From Theropithecus gelada (Eukaryota > Chordata > Mammalia > Primates > Cercopithecidae), in NCBI RefSeq assembly GCF_003255815.1, contig NC_037671.1, forward strand, positions 155,984,645 through 156,048,644: 64,000 nt of DNA. Direction: 5' to 3'. The notes below the pieces were generated by a model, which had not been told where the DNA came from, did no database searches, and saw nothing but the letters and a program-made list of their open reading frames with translations. Of the stretch, positions 21,998-32,774 are shown one piece after another. A program made the translations under genes and the position numbers. Position 1 is the first letter of the stretch, and the number at the start of each line of letters is the position of its first letter.

Positions 21998-22285
21998 TTA
22001 GTTTGCATAGATTTTGTTCCTTTTTATGGCTGCATAGTATTCCATGGTGTATATGTACCACATTTTCTTTATCCAGTCCACCATTGATGGGCACCTAGGT
22101 TGATTCCATATCTTTGTTATTGTGAATAGTGCTACAATTAACATGTGAGTGCATGTGTCTTTTTGGTAGAATGATTTGTTTTCTTTCAGACATATACCTG
22201 GTAATGGGACTGCTGGGTCAAATGATAGTTCTAGGTTCTTTGAGAAATCTCTTTCCAGAGAAAAACTGCTTTCCACAGTGGCCAA
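21998..22285 (-). pseudogene. L1 ORF2 C-terminal remnant
   Basis: This 95-codon open stretch retains the ORF2p C-terminal signature (MYIYTMEYYAAI-like residues). Intact ORF2p is about 1,275 residues; stops interrupt everything upstream. It belongs to the truncated L1 at 21721-23472. Confidence 0.8.
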
Positions 22286-22605
22286 ACTAATTTACATTCC
22301 CACCAACAGTGTTTAAGCATTCCCTTTTCTCCACAGCCTCACCAGCATCTGTTATTTTTCGCTTTTTAATAATAGCCATTCTTACTGGTGTGAAATTTTA
22401 TCTCAGTGTGGTTTTGATTTGCATTTCTCTGGTGATTAGTGATGTGGAGCATTTGTTCATATGTTTTTTGGTCACTTATACGTCTTCTTTTGAGAAATGT
22501 CTGTTCATGTCTTTTGCCCATTTTTTGATAAGATTGTTCGGTTTTCACTTGTTCAATTATTTAAGTTCCTTATAGATTCTGGATATTAAATTTTTGTTGA
22601 ATGAG

Positions 22606-22711
22606 TAATTTGTGGATTTTTTCTCCTATTCTGTAAATAGACAACTTACAGAATGGGAGAAAGTGCTTACAGACAACCTACAGAATGGGAGAAAAAATTC
22701 ACAAACTACTT
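22606..22711. repeat. Palindromic rearrangement within L1
   Basis: TTCTCCTATTCTGTAA (22621-22636) faces TTACAGAATGGGAGAA (22646-22661), 15 of 16 complementary. A second forward copy, GACAACCTACAGAATGGGAG, follows at 22672. These forward-orientation pieces are foreign to the otherwise reverse-oriented L1. Confidence 0.88.
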
Positions 22712-23768
22712 GTTGATAGTCTCTTTTGCTGTGATGAAGCCCTTTGGTTTAATTAGGTTCCAGTTGACAATATTTACATATGTTGCAATTGCTTTAGAGG
22801 ACTTACTCATAAATTCTTTCCCAAGGCTGATGTACAGAATAGTGTTTCTTCAGCTTTTTTCTTGAATGCTTATATTTTGAGGTCTTACATTTAAATCTTT
22901 AACCCATCTTGAGTTAATTTTTGTATGTGGTGAGAGGTAGGGGGTCCAGTCATTCTTCTGCATATGGCTAGCCAGATATTTCAGCACAATTTATTGACTA
23001 AGAAGTCATTTCCCCATCGTGTATTTTTGCTGACTTTGTTGAAGATCAGATTTCTCTAAGAGTGCAGCTTTGTTTCTGGGCTCTCTATTCTGTTCCATTG
23101 ATCTACCTATCTGTTTTTGTACCAGTACCACAGTGTTTTGGTTACTGTAGCCTTATAGTATAATTTGAAATTGGATCATGTGATGTCTCCAGCCTTGTTC
23201 TTTTTGTTTATGGTTGCTTTGGCTATTTGGGCTCTTTTTTGGTTCCACATGAATTCTGGAATAGTTTTTTCTAGTTCTGTGAAAAATGATGTTAGTAGCT
23301 TGATAGGACGGCTTTGGGCAGTATGGGCCATTTTAACACCATTTGTTCTTCCAATCTATGAGCATGGAATGTTTTTTTCATTTATTTATGTCATCTATGA
23401 TTTATTTTAGCAGTGTTTTGTACTTCTCCCTGCAGAGATCTTTTACCTCCTTGTATAGATGTATTTCTAGGTTATATATAGATACTATTACATGTGCTTT
23501 GGTGAAGTCTGCACATATAATCTATATATAGATAATGAAAATAATTTTATAATATGCCTTTCAATTTAGAAAGGAATCATTTAAAGTTTTTTTGTGTACA
23601 TGTTAGGTAGGGATAAACTTTGCCTTGTGGGGCAGTGTTTAGGAGGTGCTCAACAGAGACAATACAGCCCAAGTTGACTATTGAAAGATTACTTGGGGAA
23701 GGGTCAAACATGAACAGAAGGTGACCATGTTTTAAGAAACTTCACATATTGTTAACATCCATTCATGT

Positions 23769-23848
23769 GGAATAATAAATGTGTGTGTGGAGGGGATGTG
23801 TGAGGGGTGGAATAATAAATGTGTGTGTGGAGGGGATGTGTGAGGGGT
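23769..23848. repeat. Perfect 40-bp tandem duplication
   Basis: The 40-bp unit at 23769-23808 (starting GGAATAATAAATGTGTGTG) is repeated base-for-base at 23809-23848. Confidence 0.95.
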
Positions 23849-23989
23849 TTTATAGAATAATGAGATTCATGAAAGTATGGCCATCAAAATGTCAATGGCG
23901 CTATGTCATGGTGTTGGGATTCTAGGGGGAAAATGAGCAGAGCTGGAAGCAAACTATTTCTAATTTAGATGCAGACAGATTTATAAAAC

Positions 23990-24091
23990 TCCTTCTTCCC
24001 TCCCTCCCTCCGTCCCTCCCTCCCTCCCTCCCTTCCTTCCTTCCTTCTTTCTTTCTTTTTCTTCCTTTCCCTTCTTTTTTTTTTTTTAATT
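23990..24091. repeat. Polypyrimidine (CCCT/CCTT/CTTT)n tract
   Basis: About 100 bp of nearly uninterrupted C and T on the plus strand, grading from CCCT to CCTT to CTTT units and joining the T-run of the L1PA end. Confidence 0.93.
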
Positions 24092-24236
24092 ATACTTTAA
24101 GTTCTAGGGTACATGTACACAACGTGCAGGTTAGTTACATACGTATACATGTGCCATGTTGGTGTGCTGCACCCATTAACTCATCATTTACATTAGGTAT
24201 ATCTCCTAATGCTATCCCTCCCCCCTCCCCCCTCCT
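24085..24236 (-). mobile_element. L1PA 3'-end fragment (reverse)
   Basis: ATTATACTTTAAGTTCTAGG, GTGCCATGTTGGTGTGCTGC and ACATTAGGTATATCTCC are the reverse complement of a young primate L1 3' UTR, truncated at about 150 bp. Confidence 0.9.
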
Positions 24237-24259
24237 TCTTTCTTTTCTTATTTTTATTT

Positions 24260-24549
24260 TTTATTTTTGAGAAAGAGTCTTGGTCTGTCACCCAGGCTGG
24301 AGTGCAGTGGCACCATCCAGCTCATTGAAACCTCCACCCCCACTGGTTCAAATGATCCTCCTGCTTTAGCCTCCTGAGGAGCTGGGACTACAGGCTTGCA
24401 CCACCATGCCTAGCTAGTTTTTATATTTTTGTAGAGATGGGTTTTCGCTATGTTGGCCAGGTTGGTCTTGAATTCCTGGGCTCAAGTGATCCACCTGCCT
24501 CGGCCTCCCAAAATGCTGGGATTACAGACGTGAGCCACCATGCCTGGTC
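24260..24549 (-). mobile_element. AluJ (reverse)
   Basis: TTTTTGAGAAAGAGTCTTGG through CCACCATGCCTGGTC. Several diagnostic older-Alu variants (GGGACTACAGGC, CTGGGCTCAAGTGATCC). Confidence 0.9.
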
Positions 24550-24614
24550 TATAAATCTCTTTCCATTCCTGAATAAAGAACAATTATATACTCTTAAAGC
24601 ATTTCAAATATGTA

Positions 24615-24780
24615 ATATGTTTTCTTTATTCTCACGTCAACCCAATAATATTGAGAACATAAATATTCTTACTCTTATCTTACAGATGAAGAAACAGCGG
24701 CTCACAGGCTAGTGCCTTATTCAAGGCCACCTAAGTAATAAATAAAACTCCAGTGCACACGCTTCCTGAATCTCAACCTA
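24615..24780 (-). mobile_element. MIR (reverse)
   Basis: TTACAGATGAAGAAACAGCGG followed by a GCCACCTAAGTAATAAAT region is the reverse-strand MIR core. Confidence 0.75.
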
Positions 24781-24889
24781 TACATATCATATTGTAAGAG
24801 CAATCACTGAATGGTAGTTAACAGACTCTTTGGAAGCTGGCCCTAACAATATCCTGTGGGAAAGTAGAGTATGGTGTAAAATAATACAT

Positions 24890-25050
24890 GTACATGCTTG
24901 TTTGAATTTTAAGACTGCTTCACATATATTACAGCAATCTTGTAAAGTAGTTTATTATTAACCATGTTTTACAGAAGAAACTGAGGCTGCGAGAGGTTAG
25001 GTGATTGGCCTAAAGGATACAATAACAGTGTGCAGAAACCCTGACACTCA
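24890..25050 (-). mobile_element. MIR (reverse)
   Basis: CCATGTTTTACAGAAGAAAC, TGAGGCTGCGAGAGGTTAGG is the conserved MIR core in reverse orientation. Confidence 0.8.
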
Positions 25051-25229
25051 ATATTAGTTTTCTCATGCTTTTTGTCTTTCAACACAGTTGAAGGACTACT
25101 CTCAGGTCACATCACCAACATGACCCAATCCTTTGGAACAACTACTCATCCAGAATGAATACATTTCAGTGAGTAGTTTTTCCTTCTTTCTTAGGATTTC
25201 CTCTCTTCTATGCCTCACTATTTGCCTGC

Positions 25230-25432
25230 AGATATCTGGATCCCATGTTCATTTACATCCTAAAGTATTCAAATTGTTTTTTCTTCTCAATTGTTTTGCA
25301 AGCTTATTGAAAACTAAACAACATCCCACACATCATTGTGTCCTCCATAGCACCCAACACAATGTCCTGCAAATACAAGTTTTCAAAAGAGGACTAAATG
25401 AACCCGTGAGTGAAAGAATGAATGGGTGAATG
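25230..25432 (+). mobile_element. L2 3' end
   Basis: CATTGTGTCCTCCATAGCACC, AACACAATGTCCTGCAAATAC and a terminal GAATGAATGGGTGAATG mark an L2 3' end, including the usual GAATG-type tail. Confidence 0.65.
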
Positions 25433-25814
25433 TAAACTGTGGTAATAAGTCTAAAAGCACACAGAGAGCAGAGTGAAGCAAAACTAGAATTAAGGCTCTT
25501 GGCCTCAGACCTGGAGACAAATCAATGCTCCTCAGCTTACCAGCAAAATCTTGGGATAAAAATTTTCAACAAATGGCACTGAAGAGCCAAATTTAGACTT
25601 CTTGCCTGGCCCTTGTTTTGTGGATGACACCTGGCTGACTTCATATTTGAAATCCCATTTTCATACAGAATTGAAGTTGGATCAAGTTTTGAATCAAAGC
25701 AGCCAAAGGAAAACAAGCAGTGACTGCCAATGTAATGTCTGTGCCAGTGTTCACTCCTAGTGGTCCATCACCCACATAGCATCATTAGGTATGTGCATGT
25801 TGGAACCAGCCCTG

Positions 25815-25950
25815 GGTGGGCAGCTGGGCTCTAGCTTCAACTCAGCCACACAATATCTGTTAGACTGTGCATAATCCAGTTAACATTTTCAGACTTCAGT
25901 ATTCTCCACGGCTGACCAATAATGTTCATATGGGATATGAGTTGTATTAG
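25815..25950 (+). mobile_element. MIR fragment
   Basis: TCAACTCAGCCACACAATATC and CAGTTAACATTTTCAGACTTCAG fit a diverged forward MIR. Confidence 0.5.
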
Positions 25951-26649
25951 ATGGCTTCTTGGGATTTCTTAGCTTCGGGTTTTTGATATGATTCTACCAT
26001 GCATAATCACCATTCTCTTTTCAATTGCACAAAGGCCGTTTTTCTGAGATTCCATGTAAAATTATGATAGTGGGTTTGCAGAGATCGAAGAGTTATGAGC
26101 AAAGAGGGTGCTCAAAGAAATTACTGCTAAATAATGACTGTTGCTAACAGTGCTATGACTTAAAATATTTGTTCAAGCAACATATATTGGATGCCTTGGG
26201 TATGCTAGGCCTGAGGGTACAGAGTGAATAAGATAGTTGTGTTTGGAAAATTATCATAAGTTAATGATAAGCCCTCTGAGTAGAGGGCTTATTTCAAGGA
26301 AGGACAGCAAGTACAAAATGTAAAACTGGTGAAACTGAAAGAAGCCAAGGTGATTGGAGTGCAGAGACTGAGGGGCTGGGTTGGGTAGGATTTGGCTCAG
26401 GGGCCTGACCGCAGCTGAGAGGACAAGTAAGATGCAGTCTCAAAGTGTCCTTTGGGTTTAGCAACATTGTGGAGCTCAAGTGAGGTCCCCTTCAAGGAGC
26501 GGTGGTGGTGACAGCCACAGCAGAGTGGGTGGAGAATTGTCCAGGAGATGAGGCCACAGATGTGGTGAGAATGAGCACTGTCTTGAGAAATTTGGTTATG
26601 AAAAGAAGAAAAGAAAGGGGAAAATAGATGGGGAGTGTTTAGGGCTGAG
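25951..26649. other. Unassigned DNA with adjacent short hairpins
   Basis: No gene recognised. ATAAGCCCTCT / AGAGGGCTTAT (26267-26277 and 26282-26292) form a perfect 11-bp stem with a 4-nt loop, directly after a 7-bp stem (26251-26270). Confidence 0.5.
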
Positions 26650-26996
26650 TGTTTGAGACCCTCCAAAATTTATATGCTGATATCTTACCCCCCAGTGTGT
26701 TGGTATTAGGAGGTGGAGGCTTTGGGAGGTGATTAGGTCAGAGGGTGGAGCCCTCATGAGTGGGATTAGTGCCCTTATAAAAGGACCCCAGAGAGCTCTC
26801 TCGCTCTCCTTTCCACAAGCAGACACAGCAATCAGACAGCTGTTTACAAACCAAGAATAGGGTCCATCACCACGAATCTGACCCTGCTGGCATCCTTATC
26901 TCGGACTTCCAATTTCCAAAACTGTGAGAAATCAATGTTTGCTGTTTAAGCCACCAGTTTATTGTATTTTGTTATAGCAACCAGAGCTAGGACAGA
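26650..26996 (+). mobile_element. MLT1/MST-type MaLR LTR
   Basis: GGTATTAGGAGGTGGAGGC, GGGAGGTGATTAGGTCAGAG, GGGATTAGTGCCCTTATAAA and GTATTTTGTTATAGCAACC identify an ERVL-MaLR solo LTR, about 347 bp. Confidence 0.88.
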
Positions 26997-28862
26997 AATG
27001 AAATTGGATGATTTTCTTTTCCCTTTCTTAATGGGAAAAGACAAAATGGAGAGGTTAAACATGTAGAAGAGAGAAGCGATAGAATTCTTGATAGTTGACA
27101 TATGGGATATGGAGCACAAGTAGATGAACTGGCCTTAGGTGAAGGAGCACACTCTTCTACCGTAAACCCTGGCTGTATTATGCAGGGACAGGAAAGTTAG
27201 TGGTATTCTGAAGTTTTCCTAATGTATCTCTAAAGAAATGGGTTCCCTGGACGTCAAAGGGATGGACTACATGAACAGCCTGTGTGAGTCACAAACCAGC
27301 CAAGAACTGAGATTATGCTAGAGACACTCTGAGTCTGCAGTACTGCAAGGAATGTTGGCAGATATCCATGCAATGCTCTGAGAAGCCTGAATATCTGTTA
27401 ACATAGTTTGTCTTCTATAGAAGGTATAATGTTTCATTCATTATTAGTCTCCATTAGCCTGGAGACTAATACACCTTTTGCAGAGAGCTTGCAGTATCTC
27501 TATGGTAAAAATGCAGCTACTGATTAGGCTCAAACCAACAGGACTATGAAAACTCAGGTAACTTGTAACAGGGGCCTCTAGTCTGGTGATTACGGGTCAG
27601 TGTCCTGTGATGATTTGAAGAAGGCATCAAAGGTCTGAGTTTCAAAGATCATCCCTCTACAGTTTTCCCCATTTTTACCCGATGCTCTCTTTTTAACCAG
27701 CTACCCTCATTTTCCTTTCCCCAGAGGTGCTCTTTCCTGCCGCATTTGGATACAGGCTCTGGTGGGCCCTGTTTGCCCAGATCCTTGGGTAAGTAAATTT
27801 GATGTCAATTGATCTTAATCTCAGATGCCAAGTTTGTGCTAAGATGTAAACGACCCTTCAGTAAATTGAATAATCTTGTTGGGCATTACCATAGTTATAA
27901 AATGTTAAGGAAGTAGAGTTTTTTTGTTTTGTTTTGTTTTGTTTTTTGTTTTTCTAATCAACAGAGAGCCTTTCAAAAGATGTCACAAAGATTAGGAAAC
28001 ATACTCCTTCATTACGGAGTATGTTTCCTATAATGATTCCATTACCAAGACTACACTGGCAGCAAGACTTCCTCTGGCTGGGTGAAGCTAAAGGTCATCT
28101 CTGACCAGTCCTCAGAAGCCTTCGAAGATCTTTTAAATGTTTTCTTAATGCTCCTCTCTGGCTCTTTAAATCATGATTGAGGCTTGGATTCTATTAGAGT
28201 GAGCAGGGACTCAATATGAAATTCTGCACCAGGCACACAGTTAATATAATTTGTTTTATTTAGAATTCTGCTCTCTGTACAGTCTGGTTATCAATTCTCT
28301 TTTTCATGATTTGGCATTTGTGATGGAAAGAACAAATTCAGATGTCCTTCCTCTCTGAGTGATTCACAGTGTGTTTTCCATTTCCATTGACAACCTTCTC
28401 AATGTTTTGACAATAACTTCCTCAATAGGACACCAAAATTATGTGACTAAATGAAAAGAATTCACAATCACCGAATACGTACCATGTATCATATATTTTA
28501 ACATATACCTTAGCATAGACCTCAAAGGATTAGTACTAGGACTTGGTACCAAATCTAAGATTTCTTCCATGCTCCAGTAATTATAGAGTGACAATGAAAT
28601 TCTGGCTTCTGCATATCCCATCATCATGCTGCTCTCATTATCATAGCACAAGACAGCAGTGGCTTTTCATAGCAACATTATTATAACTACTTTAGACAAC
28701 AGTCTTCCCAGTTATTTTTCTTATACTCATAGAAGATAAATGGACTGTCTGTAAGCACCATCAAACTACATTTAAATGTAAAGGCTAAAAATATTTTTAA
28801 GAATTAGGAAATCCAAGTGAATTCGATTTTTCCTTCTATGCCTTCCCCCCAACTCCAAATTC
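26997..28862. other. Repeat-poor segment
   Basis: About 1.9 kb with almost no recognised repeats. It contains the best candidate exon (27725-27788), two perfect hairpins (27443-27470 and 27993-28030) and a (GTTTT)n run at 27919-27946. Confidence 0.55.
27725..27788 (+). other. Candidate internal exon (64 nt, unassigned)
   Basis: A strong acceptor (pyrimidine tract CATTTTCCTTTCCCCAG, ending at 27724, with a possible branch-point TTTTAAC near 27694) is followed 64 nt later by a near-consensus donor (TTGG|GTAAGTAAA, GT at 27789). All three forward frames are open; the third reads VLFPAAFGYRLWWALFAQILG, hydrophobic and membrane-like. I recognise no protein, and no partner exons were found in the window. 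It could be a lncRNA exon, a pseudoexon or chance. Confidence 0.3.
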
Positions 28863-28925
28863 ATTTTTTAAATTGAGGTATGATTTATATTCTAAAAAAT
28901 TAACCAATTTTAAGGAAATAGTTTG
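28863..28925 (-). mobile_element. Short L1M fragment (reverse)
   Basis: TTAAATTGAGGTATGATTTAT and AATTAACCAATTTTAAGG resemble the reverse-strand start of a common L1M 3' piece. Confidence 0.4.
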
Positions 28926-28993
28926 TTTTTATATTTTAACAAAAATGAAAATGTAAGAAGGTAAAACCACTTACTAAGATTTTTTTTTTTTGG

Positions 28994-29755
28994 AGAAGAT
29001 AAGTGATTCTACCAAAAAGACATGTGCACTCATATGTTCATTGTAGCACTAGTCACAACAGCAAAGGCATGGAATCAACCTAGGTTCCTGTCAACAGTGG
29101 ACCAGATTAAGAAAAAAAAAGTGGGCTGGGTGCAGTGGCTCACACCTGTAATCCCAGCACTTTGGGAGGCCGAAGCGGGTGGATCATAAGGTCTGGAGTT
29201 CAATACCAGCTTGGCCAAGATGGTGAAACCCCATCTCGTCTAAAAATACAAAAACATTAACCAGGCGTGGTGGTGGGAGCCTGTAATCCCAGCTACTTAG
29301 GAGGCTGAGACAGAGAATTGCTTGAACCTGGAAGGTGGAGGTTGCAGTGAGCCGAGATGGCGCCACTGCACTCCAGCCTGGGCGATGAAGGAAGACTCCG
29401 TCTCAAAAAATAAAGAAAAAAAAAAAAGCGATAGCAGTCCTTTGCAGCAACATGGATGCAGGTGGAGACCATTATCCTAATCGAATTAATGCAGGAACAG
29501 AAAACCAAATACTATATGTTCTCACTTATGAGTAGGAGCTAAACATTGGTTACATGTGGACATACAGATGGCAACAATAGACAATGGGGACTACTAGAAG
29601 GGAGAAGGAGAAGAGTTACAAGGATTGAAAGCTAACTATTAGGTACTATGATCACTACCTGGGTGATGAGATCATTCATACCCCAACCCTCAGCATCCTG
29701 CAATATACCCATGTAACAAACCTACACATGTACTCCTGAATCTAAAATAAAAGTT
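28994..29755 (+). mobile_element. Primate L1 3' end, split by Alu
   Basis: The left part runs ACATGTGCACTCATATGTTC to CCAGATTAAGAAAA. The right part, after the Alu, runs from GTCCTTTGCAGCAACATGG to TGTAACAAACCTACACATG and AATAAAAGTT. About 60 bp of expected L1 sequence is missing at the Alu. A second Alu sits directly on the L1 tail. Confidence 0.85.
29124..29427 (+). mobile_element. AluS
   Basis: GGCTGGGTGCAGTGGCTCAC to an A-rich tail; full-length dimer in L1. Confidence 0.93.
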
Positions 29756-30063
29756 GGCTGGGCGTGGTGGCTCACACCCCTAATCCCAGCACTTTGGGAA
29801 GCCGAGATGGGTGGAGCACTTGAGGTCAGGAGCTCAAGACCAGCTTGGTCAACATGGTGAAACCCTGTCTCTACGAAAAAAATCCAAAAAATTAGCTGGA
29901 TGTGGTGGCATGCATCTATAGTCCCAGCTACTTGGAAGGTGGGAAAATCACTTGAACCCGGGAAATGAAAGCTGCAGTGAGCTGGTATCGCACCACTGTA
30001 CTCCAGCCTGGGTGACAGAGTGAGACCCTGTCTCAAAATAAATGAATGAATGAATGAATAAAT
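29756..30063 (+). mobile_element. Alu with (GAAT)n tail
   Basis: Starts GGCTGGGCGTGGTGGCTCAC immediately at the L1 tail and ends in AAATGAATGAATGAATGAATAAATAC.. (read in units of GAAT). Confidence 0.92.
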
Positions 30064-30099
30064 ACAGAAATAAATTAAATAGAAGTTGAAGTTTTTAAA

Positions 30100-31205
30100 A
30101 AAAGTGTATTTTTTAATTACACAAACAAAAATATGGAATGAATTGAGAATGCTATCAATATTTCTCCAATGACATTAAACTCATACCACGTTCTCCTTTC
30201 AAGAATCAGTAATTCAATTTTATAGAAAGGAGTCTGGGATAGAGAAAAAGGTTATATATTGCACACCTCATTTTATGAAATAAATATAACCCTAATATCA
30301 AATAGACACAGACAAAATGCCATAGAACAGTGTCACTTATATGTATATATGAAAAATTATAAACAAAGGATTGAACAGAATTTAGTAGTATGTAAGATAA
30401 TGACCTGCCCTATGCAATGGGATTTATTCTGGCAATATAATGGTGTTGAGTCTAATATTATGAAATTCACCAAAAAAAAAAAAACCATTACTAAATAAAT
30501 TAGGAATGGGCTATGTTTATTTCAAAGTAGGTCACATGAGTATCTGAGAGAATCTTCTCATTTTTTGTTTAAAATAAAATAAACAAATTTCTTTGTAAAG
30601 TAAAAATGGAAGAAATAGCCCTTGATGTGACAAAGTATATCTATTTGAAATCAACAACATAGAGCCTATTTAATGCTGAAACTCAAAAATATATTAAAAT
30701 CATAAATATATCAGGCAATCCTTTACCAATATTATTATTTAACAACACTCCAGAATTTCTAGTCAATGCTATAGGACATGAAATTGAATCAATGGAAATA
30801 CATGTTAGAAAAGACGTCTCAACATTATTACTTTTGGATGACATTATCACACACTTATCAACATCATAATAAATAGACAACTCAAGAGACTCCACAGAAA
30901 AATTCTAAGAATTAATTTTAAAGGTCAATGAAATGGCAGGGTACATGATAATCACACCAAAAAAATCAAATGATTTGCCAGAAGTGAGTTTAAATATAAA
31001 AGAAACAGAAATAGGACTCACAATTGCAATAATTATTAATATTTAAACTATCCACAAAAAGTCTTAAGTAACAAATGATCAATCATGAGATTCAGAATAT
31101 TCATAAGATACCCTCAAAGAAGTAGTTTAGGAGAAGTGCAGATTGTTCCAGCAATGAGCTCTAGGAGGGGTGGGATGGTATGGAGCGGATAATATCCTCA
31201 TCATG

Positions 31206-31236
<31 letters not shown>

Positions 31237-31840
31237 ACAGAGTCTTACTCTGTTGCCCAAGCTGGAGTGCAGTGGTGCTATCTTGGCTCACTGCAACCTC
31301 CACCTCCTGGGTTCAAGTGATTCTCCTGCTTCAGCCTCTTGAGTAGCTGTGATTACAGGTGTGTGCCACCACGCCCAGCTAATGTTTGTATTCTTTAGTA
31401 GAGACTAGGTTTCACCAGTTTGGCCAGGCTGGTCTCATACTCCTGACCTCAGGTGATCCACTCGCCTTGGCCTCCTAAAGTGCTGGGATTACAGGCATGA
31501 GCCACCATGCCTGGCCCTCAACGTGAATTTGTAAGAGGTACAAAAGTGACTTTGTTCTAGGGATCACTTCAAGAATTTATCAAAGCATTTCAAACTTATA
31601 ATCATGCTTAAGGATAATTTGGTGAGAATTGCCTGTAGGACTAATAATCTATCTCAGATGTATGGTTATCTGATGGTCCAGCTTGATTTATGGACAGATT
31701 TAAAATGGAAGGAGCACAGAATTGGCATGGGATCAATGGCTGTGGGGTTTGGGTGATGTGCACATGGGGATTCATTATATTATTTTCTCTACTCCTGTGT
31801 GTGTTTGAAATTTTCTGTAACAAAAGATTTAACAAACAGA
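30100..31840 (+). mobile_element. Highly diverged L1M ORF2/3' end, split by Alu
   Basis: Phrases such as CAATGGGATTTATTCTGGCAA (30415), TTTTGGATGACATTATCAC (30834; the DD of the reverse-transcriptase active site) and, after the Alu, GATGTGCACATGGGGATTCATT with GAAATTTTCTGTAACAAAAG identify an old L1M. Coding capacity is lost. Confidence 0.65.
31211..31516 (-). mobile_element. AluS (reverse) with TSD
   Basis: Long T-run then GAGACAGAGTCTTACTCTG. CTCATCATGAATTT (31197-31210) and CTCAACGTGAATTT (31517-31530) are the target duplication, with two mismatches. Confidence 0.94.
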
Positions 31841-32774
31841 GCCCAATAACCCTCCCGAAATTATATGCAAAGTGTTGTGTGTATGAGCATATGTACATTT
31901 TTTGAGGGAGGAGTTCCAAAACACGAATCAGATTCTTAAGAGTCTATTTTGCTGGAATGAACAATTGGAGTAAATAGGCTGCCTAACCATTAGCCAAGAT
32001 TCCATTAGGACCATATCTTGCAATAAATGTTTATAATAGAAATTGGGAAATAGAGATTTTAAAGCTATGATCCCTTGCAAAGACTCTGAAGTATAAATGC
32101 CAAACCATTCTTGAAATCATTGCAGTAAAATAACTAATCATTGATAACCTAAGACCTTATGGGAAAACAGAGTTGGGAGGATTGAGGATGCAAGTGAAAC
32201 TGTGAAAGTTATTATAATAAGTTGTTAACTTGTTAAAAACAATATAATTGGGGCAACACATTAAATAAAGCAAGTGAAAGTGACATATAAACCCATCTTT
32301 TAAATTAAGGCCCTTATAGAATTAATTTCCATTTATTATTTCTAGCTCCAGAGAAACATATTCATCGTTTCCCATTGAGCTCCTTTCAAATTCATTTTGC
32401 TTTGCTGGCAATAATCTGCATTCTAAAAAGCTCTCCCCGTTTCCTGCCTCCCACTGCCTGGCTTTTCTCATTCTTGGCTCAAATGATCAAGACCTTTTAA
32501 ATTTTGACACTAGAAGTTGTCAATTTCAACCTCCCAAGCCTACAATGTTCTAGAAACAAATAGAGTGAAATGGCACTTCTTAAGAATGTTTCAATACCCC
32601 CTCTTAGAAAAGATCCAGGTCTATGATGATTTTTTTCTCAACTTCCGATACATTATGCATAGTTTTACTAGAAAACTTGAGTTTCTACTCTGTCACCCAC
32701 TTTGTCTCTTTTCCTTCTGTAAGTAAGTGATTTTTAATTAATAAACAAAAATCCAAAAGTACAGCTATGTGTTG
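31841..32774. other. Unassigned non-coding DNA
   Basis: AT-rich sequence without recognised repeat or coding domain. Confidence 0.45.

Larger units (their letters stand above)
21721..23472 (-). mobile_element. 5'-truncated primate L1 (L1PB/L1MA-like), reverse
   Basis: About 1.75 kb of L1 ORF2 C-terminal half plus 3' UTR on the minus strand. The minus-strand frame at 21998-22285 encodes WNQPRCPSMVDWIKKMWYIY.., the recognisable ORF2p C-terminus. TATAGATACT occurs at both ends (21713-21722 and around 23477-23486), a likely target duplication. An abnormal palindromic insertion sits at 22641-22711. Confidence 0.88.

Noticed and set aside
24615..25050. tRNA-like core sequences
   Set aside because: MIR elements are tRNA-derived; no intact cloverleaf with anticodon arm was seen.
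27993..28030. Possible microRNA precursor
   Set aside because: A 15-bp stem is too short for a pre-miRNA, and flanks do not extend the pairing.
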